A stretch of 64,000 nucleotides of DNA. It comes from Cryoendolithus antarcticus. Taxonomy: Eukaryota > Ascomycota > Dothideomycetes > Cladosporiales > Cladosporiaceae. How positions within the stretch are numbered: the first letter of the stretch is position 1; each line of letters starts with the position of its first letter. The stretch spans positions 372,001-436,000 of the forward strand of contig NAJO01000006.1 of NCBI GenBank assembly GCA_002077065.1. The letters are read 5' to 3'. Shown here piece by piece: positions 1 through 11,187 of this stretch. The notes beneath the pieces were generated by a model, which was not told where the DNA came from, made no database searches, and saw only the letters and a program-made list of their open reading frames with translations. The translations under genes and the position numbers were made by a program.

Positions 1-177
1 CGTCTGGCTCTGGGCGGCAGAGTCTACTGCTTGCTGGGCACCGGCAGTGGTCGGATATGCCGGAGTGTAATGCTGCTGATCCGGCTGAGGTGGTGGTGGA
101 TAGTGGGCCATCTGGGCAAGCATCCAGTATTCTAACTGGAGCTGTGAGTGATAATTCGACATAACCACGGCAGACAT
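1..177 (-). CDS. 5' part of an unidentified Q/P-rich protein, cut by the window edge
   Basis: An open frame starts at ATG 177 and runs off the left edge without a stop (59 codons seen). A second in-frame ATG is at 162. The visible protein is rich in Gln, Pro, Tyr and His (for example MAHYPPPPQPDQQHYTP), as in a disordered region of a fungal regulator. The same frame is open further upstream, to about position 265, and a GTATGT donor at 298-293 follows another His/Gln-rich open stretch (299-492). The true start may therefore lie in an upstream exon. I do not recognise the family. Confidence 0.35.
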   Translation of the reverse strand, partial: MSAVVMSNYHSQLQLEYWMLAQMAHYPPPPQPDQQHYTPAYPTTAGAQQAVDSAAQSQT

Positions 178-495
178 TCGGAACAACGTAGTGCGAGTTG
201 GAAGGGGATGAGCAAAGGCTGGCGCCAGCTTAATGATAAAAGTGGGTGCCCTCGCCTCGACAAATACTCATCAGATATACAGTGAAATGGGTACATACAG
301 GCGATGACAGGTGCGCTGGTCCGCCGCAGGTCTGTTTGGGTTCAGGGAGGCGTCTGGCGGCACGCTTTGAGCCAAGCTCCAGGGTGCGTTCCGCGTGCTG
401 AACGGATACTTGTGATGATGATGCTGCTGTAAGTTGCGCAAGCCGTGATGTTGGAATCGTCGGAGAAAGTGTGGGCACGGGTCTTTGGCCGCCAA

Positions 496-3400
496 ATACG
501 TACCTTGAAAGTTTAAACTTCAGTAAGGTTTTGGTAGGTAGGTTGAGGTAGGTTCGAGAAACGGTAGATCATCGGCCTCGACCCGTGCTCAGCACTCTTG
601 CATGCAGATGTACTGCAGTACTTCTTGAGGTCGACTGTGGCGGTGTGTCATTGTGGTCGAGTAGAAGGCTCGCTGGTAGAAGCTCCGATTCACCTTCGGC
701 TCTTCGGAATAACTCCTCCAGCCCTACGGTCATGGCTCAATAAGGTTCTAGGGGATGTCCAACTCCAACATCCCCCGACTATCTGCCTCTTTGTATCACA
801 AGACATTGACGATAGTCTCGCTACGACGCAGAATCGACCCGCGCACGACACTTTCGACCTTGTCGCCTGCAGAGTTCGATGCTCTTTGGTTCATCCGCTC
901 CAGGCACGGAGGTGGCAACATTACGGTGAGGAAGCTAGAGATGAGTTGCATCCTGCAGCGGGCTACCTGCCTATCAATCTCTTGGGAAGAAGAAGCTTTG
1001 CCGATGTAGTCTCCAAAGTCGAGATGAGTGTCAGTAAATTCGGACATGTGTCCTAACAGTACGATGAGATCTGGTTACCTGAGTCCAGATGATCGCGTGC
1101 ATTCGACCGAGTGACTAGCGATTGTCCTATCAGGTACTATACATGTACATGTACATCTCCAAACGTCTCAAACGTGGTCAACGCTCTCGCTAGCTTGTCC
1201 AATGCAGTACATCGCTGTATTGCTGGGTCGGTGAGAGTCCCAAGTGCAGATCGAATGTACTGAAACACAGTCGATACTCTTTCACAGGGACTCTAACTGC
1301 TAATTGCCATTGCAAATGCACTTGTCGTAGCATAGTAGCTTGTAGACTTTTGGAGAGAGTTATGTACCGTGGGGTACTTCCGCCTCGAGATGGTACTGTA
1401 ATTGGACGACTTATAGGTAATGACCAATGGATCTAGTGCAGGATTACAAATGGTCACAAAATGATATCCGTTGAGTATCATCAATTGCATGGAAGCAACG
1501 GATCAACGGCATGCGATCTGCGTCTTGGCTGCTTAATTTCTTCTGGGTGTGACCCGCTCCTTTGCAGACAACTGGATATGGGTTTGCATCGAGTCCCGTA
1601 GCGCACGACCTACCAAGTGAAGTTTGTCTTATATGTACCCAATCGCTTCCCTACCTTCTGATTTATGCCTTCACTTCTACGCGCCAGCTGACGCCGCAAC
1701 TCGATCATACTTTGACGGGCCACGATCTGGACGAGAACAGCCTGTGCCATCCACCGAAGCCTTTTTCGAACCCCGAACGACTCCCGAGTCATATGACTGC
1801 CGAAAGCTACACACTATGAGCGACAAAGCGACATGTACAAAATCATGCTCCGCATTGTCTCATTCAGGCAGAGACCCGCAGCAAATGCTGAAATGCCATT
1901 CGAAAGCAGAAGCCACCTCGCCTGCTAGAGTCCGGACTTTGACGGCATCAAAGCCCTTGCGCGAGAAGCTGGAAGGAGACCTGAAGCACTGCGAACGGTT
2001 CGCATAGGACGTACAATACGGCAAGGTCAGCTCGCGTGTAGTGTGTAGAATGCATCTCTCAGCGATGCAAGGCAGTGGGTGCCTGCAACATATGCAAGAG
2101 GGGTGAGGTCTGCTTTGCCCCTCGACGCATCCGAACGGGACTGAAACAGTTGACTCGCGTAGTGGGGCAGGCGAGTCAATCTCTCAGGCATTAATTCTCC
2201 GGCTGGCCGCACTGCGAGTGGCCATCTCTGTGATGCTATGGAAGAACACTTATCAAAAATGGTGGCTAGACTACGCTGATCAGGCTCATGGACCACAAGT
2301 CTGGAGCTCGTACTTCTTGGCCATGAACTTCAGACAGATCACTCTGGTCGCTCTTGCTCAAGCCACTGATCTGCATACAGCCGTCGGGCAAGGTTTCCGT
2401 AGTTCGATCCGAAAGGCAGGGGGCGGGCCCATCACCGCGACCGACCTTTCGCCGCCGGACATCGATGGCCAGGGCCGCACTATTGCCATCACGCATTGCG
2501 TCGCTGAACATACCTCAACGACGTGCCGCTCCCTAGAAGACGGCTGTCATGCCTGGAGCTAGAAGGTACACCACGCATCGAGCAGCCACATCGAGCTGAC
2601 AGGCGAACATCCTGGACATCGCGCATGTGTTCGACGGAGCATCGCCCGGTCCCCGCAACTCAGGATGCCTTCATCCGGGCTTGCGAAACCTTGAGCCACA
2701 GGCGATGCTTGTGAGTTACATAAGACTTGTGAGGCCAAACAAAAGACAGGCTTGGCTGGACAGGTTCGCCGACTCCGCGCTATCATTGGTGGCCGTTGAC
2801 GCTCCTCATGGCACAAGATCAGCGTACCTCTGTCCTTCGCAGCTTATCAGCACCGAATGCTGTACTCTGGACACATAATATACGGAAGCAAAAGTAATAC
2901 TCTTGCGATCGACGGGTGACGTGCAAAAGACCATCAGGCGTAGGACTCCACACTTACCGCAGATCGGGATTGACATACGGCATCAAACTGTACACTCGAA
3001 GAAAGGAGCCTCGCTGATCTCGTCTGAATGATACTCTTCGCTGGTTACTGCATGGCGAGGGGAGAACGCTTCGGATTCAGCGGGTGCACCTGTCCCTTCC
3101 AACGAGTAGTGGACTCCAAGACGCTCTGCATAGACCAGCATTCTGGGCATACGTTTTCGTGCAGACGGTCATGGCGCCCAGGATCACGACTTTGCTGTCC
3201 CAAGTGTTGGAGGAACGAGAGGCTACCTCCGCTCCTCCGAATGTCCGAAATGCTGGAAGCGATCATATCAATTCACCTGCGATGGTGGAGTCCTGGGCAG
3301 CTGGCCCCCGGGGAGCCTTCCAGGCGGGGTGAGCAACCAGGAAAGACTTGCTCTTCTCTTTCACGCACTGCCTCGCATGTCCGCTGATACGGGTGCGTCG

Positions 3401-3714
3401 TTCGGAGCCTAGGAGTCTTTCAAAGTACTGGAAAAGTGGCAGTAGTGTACGGGCGCACCTGCTGTATGCGCCGCACGTCGCAACGCACGTCGGTGGAATC
3501 CACTCGTTGTCAGTCTAAACCCCAGCAATGAGTGACAACCCGCGGGCACAACTGATCACTGCGACACGGATGATGTTGAGGCGGTGAGTTTTGCGTAGGA
3601 CACGATCATTCCTTTCCGTTTCGTTGTCTGGCTTCCGTTTAATCCCCTCAAACTCCCAGCCATTACACCCAGTCCAGCACCCCTCGCACCCATCTACCCG
3701 CGCTCCACAAATCT
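496..3714. other. Gene-poor stretch
   Basis: About 3.2 kb without a recognisable gene. The open frames here are short, overlap on both strands and have no family resemblance. Short GTAC-centred palindromes occur (GTACTGCAGTAC near 609, tandem gtacat near 1140-1155). No transposon ends, tRNA or long repeat was seen. Confidence 0.5.
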
Positions 3715-3984
3715 CTACTCCTTCCCCTTCTTCCCTCCCAACAGCTTATCCTTCAGCTTCCCCATCCCCGGCACAAGACTATCATAATTCTTCTTCTGCC
3801 CCATCATCTTGTCCGCCTCGCCAGGCTCGCCCTTCTTCAGCGCAGCCATGATCTCTGCGCTCCGAGCTCGAGCGGCTTGCGCTTCGGGCGAAGTCATCGT
3901 CTCGGCGTTCGCGACGTTGGCATTCGGCGCGGGCGTCCATGGATTGGCTTCCCACGACTCGATTTTGTTGCCTTTGGACGCCAT
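3715..3984 (-). CDS. Small conserved basic protein of unknown function
   Basis: An 89-residue single-exon frame with ATG at 3984. The middle is Ala/Arg/Glu-rich and probably helical (about residues 32-58), and the tail is Lys/Gly-rich (KLKDKLLGGKKGKE). There is no signal peptide or membrane segment. The ordered, low-bias composition and Lys-rich tail look like a real small protein. I recall similar short proteins in other Pezizomycotina but no name or function. The gene stands alone, about 0.7 kb downstream of the 3' end of the malic enzyme gene. Confidence 0.6.
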   Translation of the reverse strand: MASKGNKIESWEANPWTPAPNANVANAETMTSPEAQAARARSAEIMAALKKGEPGEADKMMGQKKNYDSLVPGMGKLKDKLLGGKKGKE

Positions 3985-4682
3985 GATGCGGTGGTTGTGG
4001 AGGTAAGTCGGGTTTGGGATTCAAGGGATTTGACGTGGCAGGGGTTTTACTGCTGTCGCGGGTTGTTGACGACTTGCGCGATGCAGACAGTCTGGATTGG
4101 CAGGGATTCGATGGTGTCGCGGTTTGTTGGTGACTTGTGCAGTAGCCACGACTTACATTCTACGGAACACTAGGCTGCTACTTATATTTTACTCTGAACC
4201 TGCGCTGAGACGACGTAATTGCTCAGGCCACTACAATTGGCATGTGCAGATCCCCAGGCTGTGCAGTCTCGTGATCTTCATTCCATGACACGAAGGATGG
4301 AGGCTTGGACGCGGCCCCGCATCGAGCGGCCCTCGCGCCAAGGATCGTCCGGAATCTACTGCCGCGTTCAGCCTTACTGATACTGTGGGATGCCTCCTTA
4401 CGCCGACGTACGGATGCTCGACAATCGGGAGCGACATGCTGTCATGAATACTGTCCTATGTGAGTATGTCCCTCAGCATGGACAACCCATACTACCAGAC
4501 ACGAATCTACACCTCGAAACCCAATTACGCAACGTAGAAGACAATGGAGAGCTTCTGGTTAAGGCCATCCAGTCTCGTACAGTGATCTGTGTATACCCTA
4601 CCCCAATCCCGATAATCTCCTCTTCCCACTCGCTGCAGTGTAGCTCACTCAGTCGCTCGTATAGCCCACCAGCCTTGTAATC
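3985..4682. other. Intergenic, no feature seen
   Basis: It holds the promoter of the small protein gene (leftwards) and the 3' flank of the malic enzyme gene. No coding signal or repeat was recognised. Confidence 0.4.
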
Positions 4683-7076
4683 CTAGCGCCGAGACGGAGT
4701 TCCACCACTCGCCCCGCTCCCAGTATACCCCGTCACCTCCCTTAACAGCGTAGGCTTCCCCTCCAACGGCACCGCATCGCTCAAAGCTTTGGCCCGTTGC
4801 TGTTGTGGCTGTCCGGCACCTGCCGCTCCATTAGCCCCTGCCTCCTTCCCCGTAGAACTCGCCGGCCGACCCACCAGCTCCGCAATTTCATTCTCAACCC
4901 TCTCCCCCTCCTTGAAAGGATCATACATCCTCTCCCGAATATACTGGTCCAGCTCTTCGTCGCCGATGTTGCGGAGTGCCAGCTCCCTGTCCACCTTATC
5001 CTTCTGCGCAGCGCGAATGACTCCGCGGGTGACGATTACGGAGACGTCGCGAATGCGGCCGATGGCGGGGTAGAGCCAGTGTTGGGCGACTTCGTCGGGG
5101 AGAAGGGCGGTGGAGAGGGCTTCGGCGGAGGCGTAGATCATGTTTTGGGTTACGGAGACGGATTTCGAGAGGATGGCGCCCATGCCGATGCCGGGGAAGA
5201 CGTACTGCGGCATTGTTAGTGAGGGTGTCGGGTGAAAGGGGATGACTGAAGGGCTTACCATATTATTTCCTTGGCCCGGGACGAGGTCTTTGCCGTCGTG
5301 GTGGAGGGTTGGGAAGGGAGAGCCGGACGCAAAGAGGCATTTGCCCTTGGTGTACTTGATTGCATCTTCGAATGTGCACTCGGACTTTGAGCTCGGGTTG
5401 GACAAGGGGAACACGACAGGCCGCTCGTTCATAGTCGCCATCTTCTCCAGTATCTGGGGTGTAAAGGCTCCTCCGATGGTCGACAGGCCCATAAGGATGG
5501 TCGGCTTGACGTAGTCCACGACCTCTTCCAGCGACTTGTACTGCTTGCCCTCATTGTCATCCCGAGCGAAGTAGAGCTTGTGGTCAGCAAGCTTGCCCCG
5601 ATCGTGTGCAACCAGACCTTGTGAGTCGACTAGCCAGAAGCATCTCCGTGCTTGGTCTTCGGTCAACCCTTCGTTGATGAAGAACTGCACGATCTGCTTC
5701 GCGACACCGACACCTGCCGAGCCGGCGCCAAGGAAGACAGCGCGCTGGTCCTTGGCTGGTGTTCCAGACTGCTTCACAGCGTTGATGAAGCCTGCTAGAA
5801 TGACAGCTCCAGTACCTTGGATGTCGTCGTTGAACATGGTGTAGGTGTTCTGGTATCGTTCTAGCGAAGGGAAGGGGTTCTTGAAATCCTCGTATTGTAT
5901 CACGATCGACGGCCAGCGCTCAGTCAGAGCAGACATCATCTCGTCCAGAAACTCGCGTTCCTCGTCTGCTGTGACCTTTGGTCTCCGCGAGCCCATGTAC
6001 AGTGGATCATTCCGCAGCTCTTCATTGCCTGTGCCCAAGTCCAAGCAGAGAGGTAGGGTCTTCTTGGGGTGGATGCCAGCGCATGCAGTGTAGAGCGACA
6101 ACTTTCCCACCGGAATTCCCATGCCGTTGATTCCTAAGTCGCCGAGTCCGAGGATGCGGCTGCCGTCTGTCACAACCGTGATCTCGACATCGTGAGGCCA
6201 ATTCTGAATGACCGAATGCAGGTGGCCTTTGTCTGAGTAGGACAGGTACATGCCTGGTCCGAGTCAGTCTTTGCTCATAGCTAGCATCTCTGCAGTCTCG
6301 CCCACCTTCTGGGAACGTGTATAGCTCCGACCATTTTTGGCATGCCTCTCCTACCGTAGGTGTGTAGATCAAGGGTGTAAGCTCCTGTGGCCTTTTGTCA
6401 GTCCATGTCCCTTTGCTTCTCAAGCTCTTGCTCCGTCTCATCGGTCGTACTGACCTTGACGTTGGCGGACAGCAGGCGGTAGAAGATGTTGGCATTCGAG
6501 TTTCGTAGCACCGAGAGGTATCGGTACTTCTCGATCGGCGAGGGCTTCGCGTCTAGGATGGCCATGCCTGGGACAGATGATCAGTAGAGCTCGCAAGTGG
6601 AGGTCAGCTGGGAGGTGTGAGGGCATACATCTCGCTGCTTGCTGATCATGGCTCTCCACTGCTGGCGGTGTCAGACCATAGGTCTTGAGATACTTGCGTG
6701 CCTCGATCGAATTGGCTGTGTCGTAGTCGGTGCTGCCCTTGCTGGTCAGCTAGCTCCATAGAACGCTGGGCTCGAATCAGACTAACGCTGCAGGGAAATG
6801 TGTCTGCCGTGCCGGAGCATGGTGGTGTGCATGCTTGAGTATGACGGGTGGTGGTTGAGAAGCCGAAGCACTCGAAGCGTCTCTGCTCTGTGCCATCTCG
6901 CTACGCTTATGGGAGATCCGGGTAGTGTGTAACGATGAAGCTGTTGTCGAGATAGAGGTAGAATGACGAGCTATAGGCAATTGTGATAAGAGGCTGAAGC
7001 TACGAGCCGAGCTATGCTGCGTCCGAGGTATGCTGCTAGTGATGGAGGTGATGCAGCGAGGTGTTCTGGCGGGCAT
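4683..7076 (-). CDS. MAE1: NAD-type malic enzyme, probably mitochondrial
   Basis: Oxidative decarboxylation of malate to pyruvate. Proposed exons on the minus strand are 7076-6787, 6741-6629, 6567-6455, 6384-6306, 6253-5259 and 5204-4683. All have GT..AG borders and keep frame, giving about 703 residues. The first 80-90 residues are Ser/Thr/Arg-rich and nearly free of acids, like a mitochondrial targeting peptide. Malic-enzyme signatures follow: YTPTVGEACQKWSE, then TDGSRILGLGDLGINGMGI, the metal-site segment FNDDIQGTGAV, the dinucleotide fold FLGAGSAGVGVA and the late YVFPGIGMG. The C-terminal 60 residues are low complexity. ATG 7076 is the first Met of this frame; the frame also opens upstream but only from a TTG. 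The last intron has a clear CTAAC branch site. Confidence 0.93.
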
Positions 7077-8280
7077 TGGGGGTGAAGTCGGGTAGGGAAG
7101 ACGGGCAAGTCTTAGGCTAAGTAAAGTATGCACAGGACCCAATGGCAGACCTACTAGCGGTCAATGCCTGCTGTGATATCGGAGTAACTAGTCAGCGCAC
7201 ATGGGATGATCAGCGTCCGTTACAACTTCCGAGACAGAACGGAAGAAAGAAGAGACGTTGAGGTCGGGGAAGATGCGATGGAAGGAGTCTGCTCTACGTG
7301 GCGGTGTGCTTGCTGATGCAGTGAGACCCGGACGACTTCACCAGAGTCCGACGGAGTGATGATGATAGGACAGACGGGGGTGTTATGCCTGCATATGGGG
7401 ATGTAAAGTCGGGGAAGGCTGCGGTGAGCTGATCGATGGCTGGTCGTGCTACACCTATCGCAACTGTTCTGTCCAGCCCTGTGGCTGCTCTGCACACCTC
7501 AACAGCATAAGACAGTACTTTTATCCTTCGGAGTTCCATCTCATCAACTTTTTTTGGCTGCTTATCTTGAGATGCAACATGCCGGTCTCGGGAGTGGTGC
7601 AGATGCCGACAGCCACGCGAGAAGCTTGCAGACTGGGGGTCTACGGAACATGTCGGGTGCGCTCTCGATGGGTGCTTTCGCTGCACTTCAAGGGCCATAT
7701 TCACATGCAAAAAGCTCCTACAAATCTCCGAGGCTCACACCTCGTTGTGCCTAGGCCTTCTCGAACACATCCCAGCTATCTGACCTGCAGTGTCAGCCTC
7801 GTGAGCGCTGCCCTAGATCCTCCGCTGTTTCTTCAAGCTTTGGCCCTCGCCAAGATGTCGATACAATGCGGCTGAAATGGAGTCTGGGGAAAGCTATGGA
7901 CGATCACAGGCCATGCGTTGGACCTGCGTGGACCTGAGACACACCATACCACGATTGTCCTGTCTCTAGAGCATGGATCAACGACTTGACGTCTCCAAGG
8001 CATCATAGCAGTCTCGTGAGTACTTGACATAGCTCAAGCCCCGCGGACAATGTGTGCGTGAACGATGTTCGCGATCTCTGTCGTCATTCGTAGCTGTGGC
8101 GCGTCATTTGGCGCGGAGCTGTGCCTTGTAACATGAAACTTTGAATGCGGCACGTACGGTACATGTAGCGCTGTTGCCTGTACCGTATCAACATAGTGAA
8201 GCCCAGTCCTCTACAGTCAACATCTGGATCAGCCTGTCATACCCAGCGGCGCACAGCACATCATCAAGCCAACAGCAGCC
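7077..8280. other. Divergent intergenic region between malic enzyme and DUF5923 genes
   Basis: About 1.2 kb holding the promoters of the two flanking genes. No coding signal is supported, although short frames exist on both strands. Confidence 0.4.
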
Positions 8281-10506
8281 ATGTCGTCCTGCTTCGGCTC
8301 CCGCAAGAAGCGCACCGGCGAACGCGAGCCCCTCCTCCCCCAATATGAGGACGACACGATCCTCCAACGCGAGCTCCATCAGAAATTGCACACCTACCAG
8401 CAATTGCGCGCAATCTCAAAGGGATACATGCCCAGTACTGAGCAGACCATCATCAACCTCCGTACTCTCCTCGCCTCGGACATCCTCAACCCAGAGAATG
8501 CAGATCTGTCTGATAGTGGAAGGCTACTGACCAAGCACACCAAGACATGGCTTACTCAGTTCATGGACTTGCTGCAGCACAAGAACGACAAGGATCAAAT
8601 CCAGGATGTGATCTGGTTCTTGAGCAAGAGTAGGATCGATGTGGATGTTGAGGATATCACGAGGCGGGCGAGCAAGTCGAAGGCGAAGGCAGACACCGCA
8701 GCTGCCTACAAGAGTATACAGACGATTGGGTCGTTGCTGCTGACCAACTCTGACTTCAGGGTGTTCCTGAATGATCTGAGCGTGGTGGGCAGGGAGGTGT
8801 TCAAGGACTCGGCCTTCAAGCTGAGCAATGTTGCCAAGAAGACCGGCAAGAGAATTGAGCCATCACAAGAGGAGCGGCAGGCTGTCGCAAAGCCCGGGGC
8901 TGATGCTGAGCTGGGTCGTCCCAGTGCGGAGGATCTGGGTCAGAACGTCGCTCAAGTCGGCAAAGAGATTGCCAATGGCACGAGTGAGGTGGCTAAGGTG
9001 GCATTCAAGAGTGCTGAGGAGAAGCTGGAGGGCGATGAGGGTCAGACGATGCTCAATCGCTTGCAAGAAGCTGTGACAAAGCTGCGCAAGAGGAATGACT
9101 ACTCCGACTCGGTGTCGACATTGTCACTGCTGATCAAGCGATATGCCATGGTCTACTCGAGAGCTGCGGCAGAGGTCGCCAACGTGGTACAAGAGGACGT
9201 CAACCAGAACGCAGAGACTGATCGCGCGCTCCATAACTTTTGGATCTTCATCAAGAGCTTTGGTGACACAGCGTCCTGGGAGAAGTCCGAGGAGTTGCTC
9301 AAGCAAGTCTTCAGCCACAAGGAGAACGACCCCGAGTTTGAGGACCTCATGAACGACGTTGGCAACAGCTTGCAGAAGCTCTTGACTGATCCAGAGTTCT
9401 TCACAAACGCACCACAGAAGTTCAAGGAGCTTCGCGAGAAGGGCAAGAAAGTCGGTACCGATAGCTCGCTACGCGATGACATTGACGCCCTCCTCGCCCA
9501 AGTGGAGATCACCTTCCAATCAGTCCTTAACGACAAAGATATTCACAACCTCCTCCAAACGACCCTCAAGATCGCCCACATCCTCTCCCCCGCCCAAGCC
9601 GCCGCGAACCCAGACCTGCTCCAGGACAGCTTCAACGTCGTCATCCCGCTCCTGATCTCCGCAATCCAGTACATCCCCATCCCGCGCGTCGAAGTCAGCA
9701 CACCCGAAGTCGACCTCCTCCTCGAGAACCTCATCATCGAGCCTGGACGAACGGTCAACCACACCTCCTTCCTCCCCTACCGCCTCAAGATAGAGACCTA
9801 CAACGACCTCGAGTTCTTCAAAGCCAAGCACCGCACCGCGCACAAAACCACTTCTCTCGTCACCATCAAGCTCGACGGCCTCTCCGTCCGCGCCGAAGAA
9901 ATCGGCTTCTGGATGCGCGCTCATTCCGGTATCCTCCGCCTCGCAGACGAGGGTATCACGTCCTTCGCGCTAGACGACAGAGGCATAGACATCCACGTCG
10001 ACGTTGAGATTGGCAAGGAGAAGCTGGAGCAGATTCTGACGCTGAAGGCTGTCAGGGTGCATGTGCATAAGCTGGACTACACATTGCGGAAATCGAAGTT
10101 TTCTTGGCTGGCTTGGTTGGTGAAGCCGCTGCTTCGGCCGGTGTTGAGGAAGGTCATGGAACGCCAGCTCGCTACCGCTCTTTCAGATTTCTTCCACGCC
10201 GCGAACCGCGAGGTGCTCTTCGCACGCGAACGCCTGCGCGCGACGCGCATCTCCAACCCAGATGACATTGTGACGTTCATCAAAGCCGTTGCTGCCAGAC
10301 TCACGCCCGAAGAAGATCCGGATGTCTACACCAGAGTTGGCGTGGCGCAGCCCGGCAAAGGTGTGTTCAAGGGCGTCTACGCGCCGGGCAGTGTGGTCAA
10401 GGTATGGAATGAAGAGGGGGCTAGGGCCGGGGAGAGGGTTGAGGAGTTTGATGCCGGGGGGTGGAGGAATGAGATTTTCGATAACCATGTGAGGAACATG
10501 AGCTAG
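8281..10506 (+). CDS. DUF5923/DUF4449 family protein, possible lipid-binding (TULIP-like) protein
   Basis: Single-exon frame of 741 residues with ATG at 8281. The start (MSSCFGSRKKRTGEREPLLP) and the layout of a helical N-terminal half plus a beta-rich C-terminal half match a conserved fungal family that I recall as DUF5923 followed by DUF4449. The segment around residues 470-640 (IPRVEVSTPEVDLLLENLII, later GLSVRAEEIGFWMRAHSG) looks like the amphipathic beta structure of BPI/TULIP-type lipid-binding folds. The TULIP link is inference. There is no signal peptide or membrane helix, so a cytosolic or membrane-peripheral protein is likely. Confidence 0.75.
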   Translation: MSSCFGSRKKRTGEREPLLPQYEDDTILQRELHQKLHTYQQLRAISKGYMPSTEQTIINLRTLLASDILNPENADLSDSGRLLTKHTKTWLTQFMDLLQHKNDKDQIQDVIWFLSKSRIDVDVEDITRRASKSKAKADTAAAYKSIQTIGSLLLTNSDFRVFLNDLSVVGREVFKDSAFKLSNVAKKTGKRIEPSQEERQAVAKPGADAELGRPSAEDLGQNVAQVGKEIANGTSEVAKVAFKSAEEKLEGDEGQTMLNRLQEAVTKLRKRNDYSDSVSTLSLLIKRYAMVYSRAAAEVANVVQEDVNQNAETDRALHNFWIFIKSFGDTASWEKSEELLKQVFSHKENDPEFEDLMNDVGNSLQKLLTDPEFFTNAPQKFKELREKGKKVGTDSSLRDDIDALLAQVEITFQSVLNDKDIHNLLQTTLKIAHILSPAQAAANPDLLQDSFNVVIPLLISAIQYIPIPRVEVSTPEVDLLLENLIIEPGRTVNHTSFLPYRLKIETYNDLEFFKAKHRTAHKTTSLVTIKLDGLSVRAEEIGFWMRAHSGILRLADEGITSFALDDRGIDIHVDVEIGKEKLEQILTLKAVRVHVHKLDYTLRKSKFSWLAWLVKPLLRPVLRKVMERQLATALSDFFHAANREVLFARERLRATRISNPDDIVTFIKAVAARLTPEEDPDVYTRVGVAQPGKGVFKGVYAPGSVVKVWNEEGARAGERVEEFDAGGWRNEIFDNHVRNMS

Positions 10507-11187
10507 AGTGGAGGTCGGTATGGAGCGGGACATGGGAGGGAAAAGGCGGTCGGAGTCAGGGAGGTCGGGTGTCTCATGTGTACAGTACTTCTTCGCGATC
10601 AGGCATTCGACGGATAAGGTATTCAAGGTAGGTAGGCAATGTACACTGCAGTACTTGAGCTGCAACGATCTGCACCAATGGATTTGGGTCAAACCTGGCA
10701 ACTCACATCGGGTGACAGCCTGAGCTTTGCTCGACGGGGTGGCGAGGCTTTTCTCGAGTACGCAGTGGACGTTTACAATAAAGAGCTACATACTAGGTAG
10801 CCATGTGAACGTTGCAAGCAAGATGACATCACAAGCTCGAGCTGAAGTACGAATATTGTATCGCATGTGACAAGATCATTACAGTGCTTTTGCAAAGACT
10901 TCACATCTCGCTCGGAACGGCGTTAAAGAACGACAACAAATTCTGGCCCTAAAGTGACGAGCGAAAACAATGCAAGCGTGCAAAGCTGATCTGACTTCGC
11001 GAAGCACTTGATAATTTGAGAGACAGCCTACCAACTATCTAGATCTCGGGCTGGGAATGCACATAACGGGTGCCGTGGTGATTATCATTCGGTGACGCTG
11101 ATTCGCACCCGTATAGCGATCTTGCGCGAACGAACCGGACTCCAGGGCCGGACAGCCTTCAGAGTCCTTTGGCAGCCAGATTCAGCC
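10507..11187. other. Intergenic, tandem spacing
   Basis: 3' flank of the DUF5923 gene and promoter of RTG2. It carries GTAC palindrome-like words (gtacagtac near 10580, tgcagtac near 10650). No gene was seen. Confidence 0.4.

Noticed and set aside
598..1056. 152-codon plus-strand frame as a gene
   Set aside because: It overlaps frames on both strands, starts at a non-ATG-like position in context, and has no domain or composition typical of a protein.
2395..2420. tRNA B-box-like word (agttcgatcc) near 2400
   Set aside because: No matching A box or cloverleaf could be built around it.
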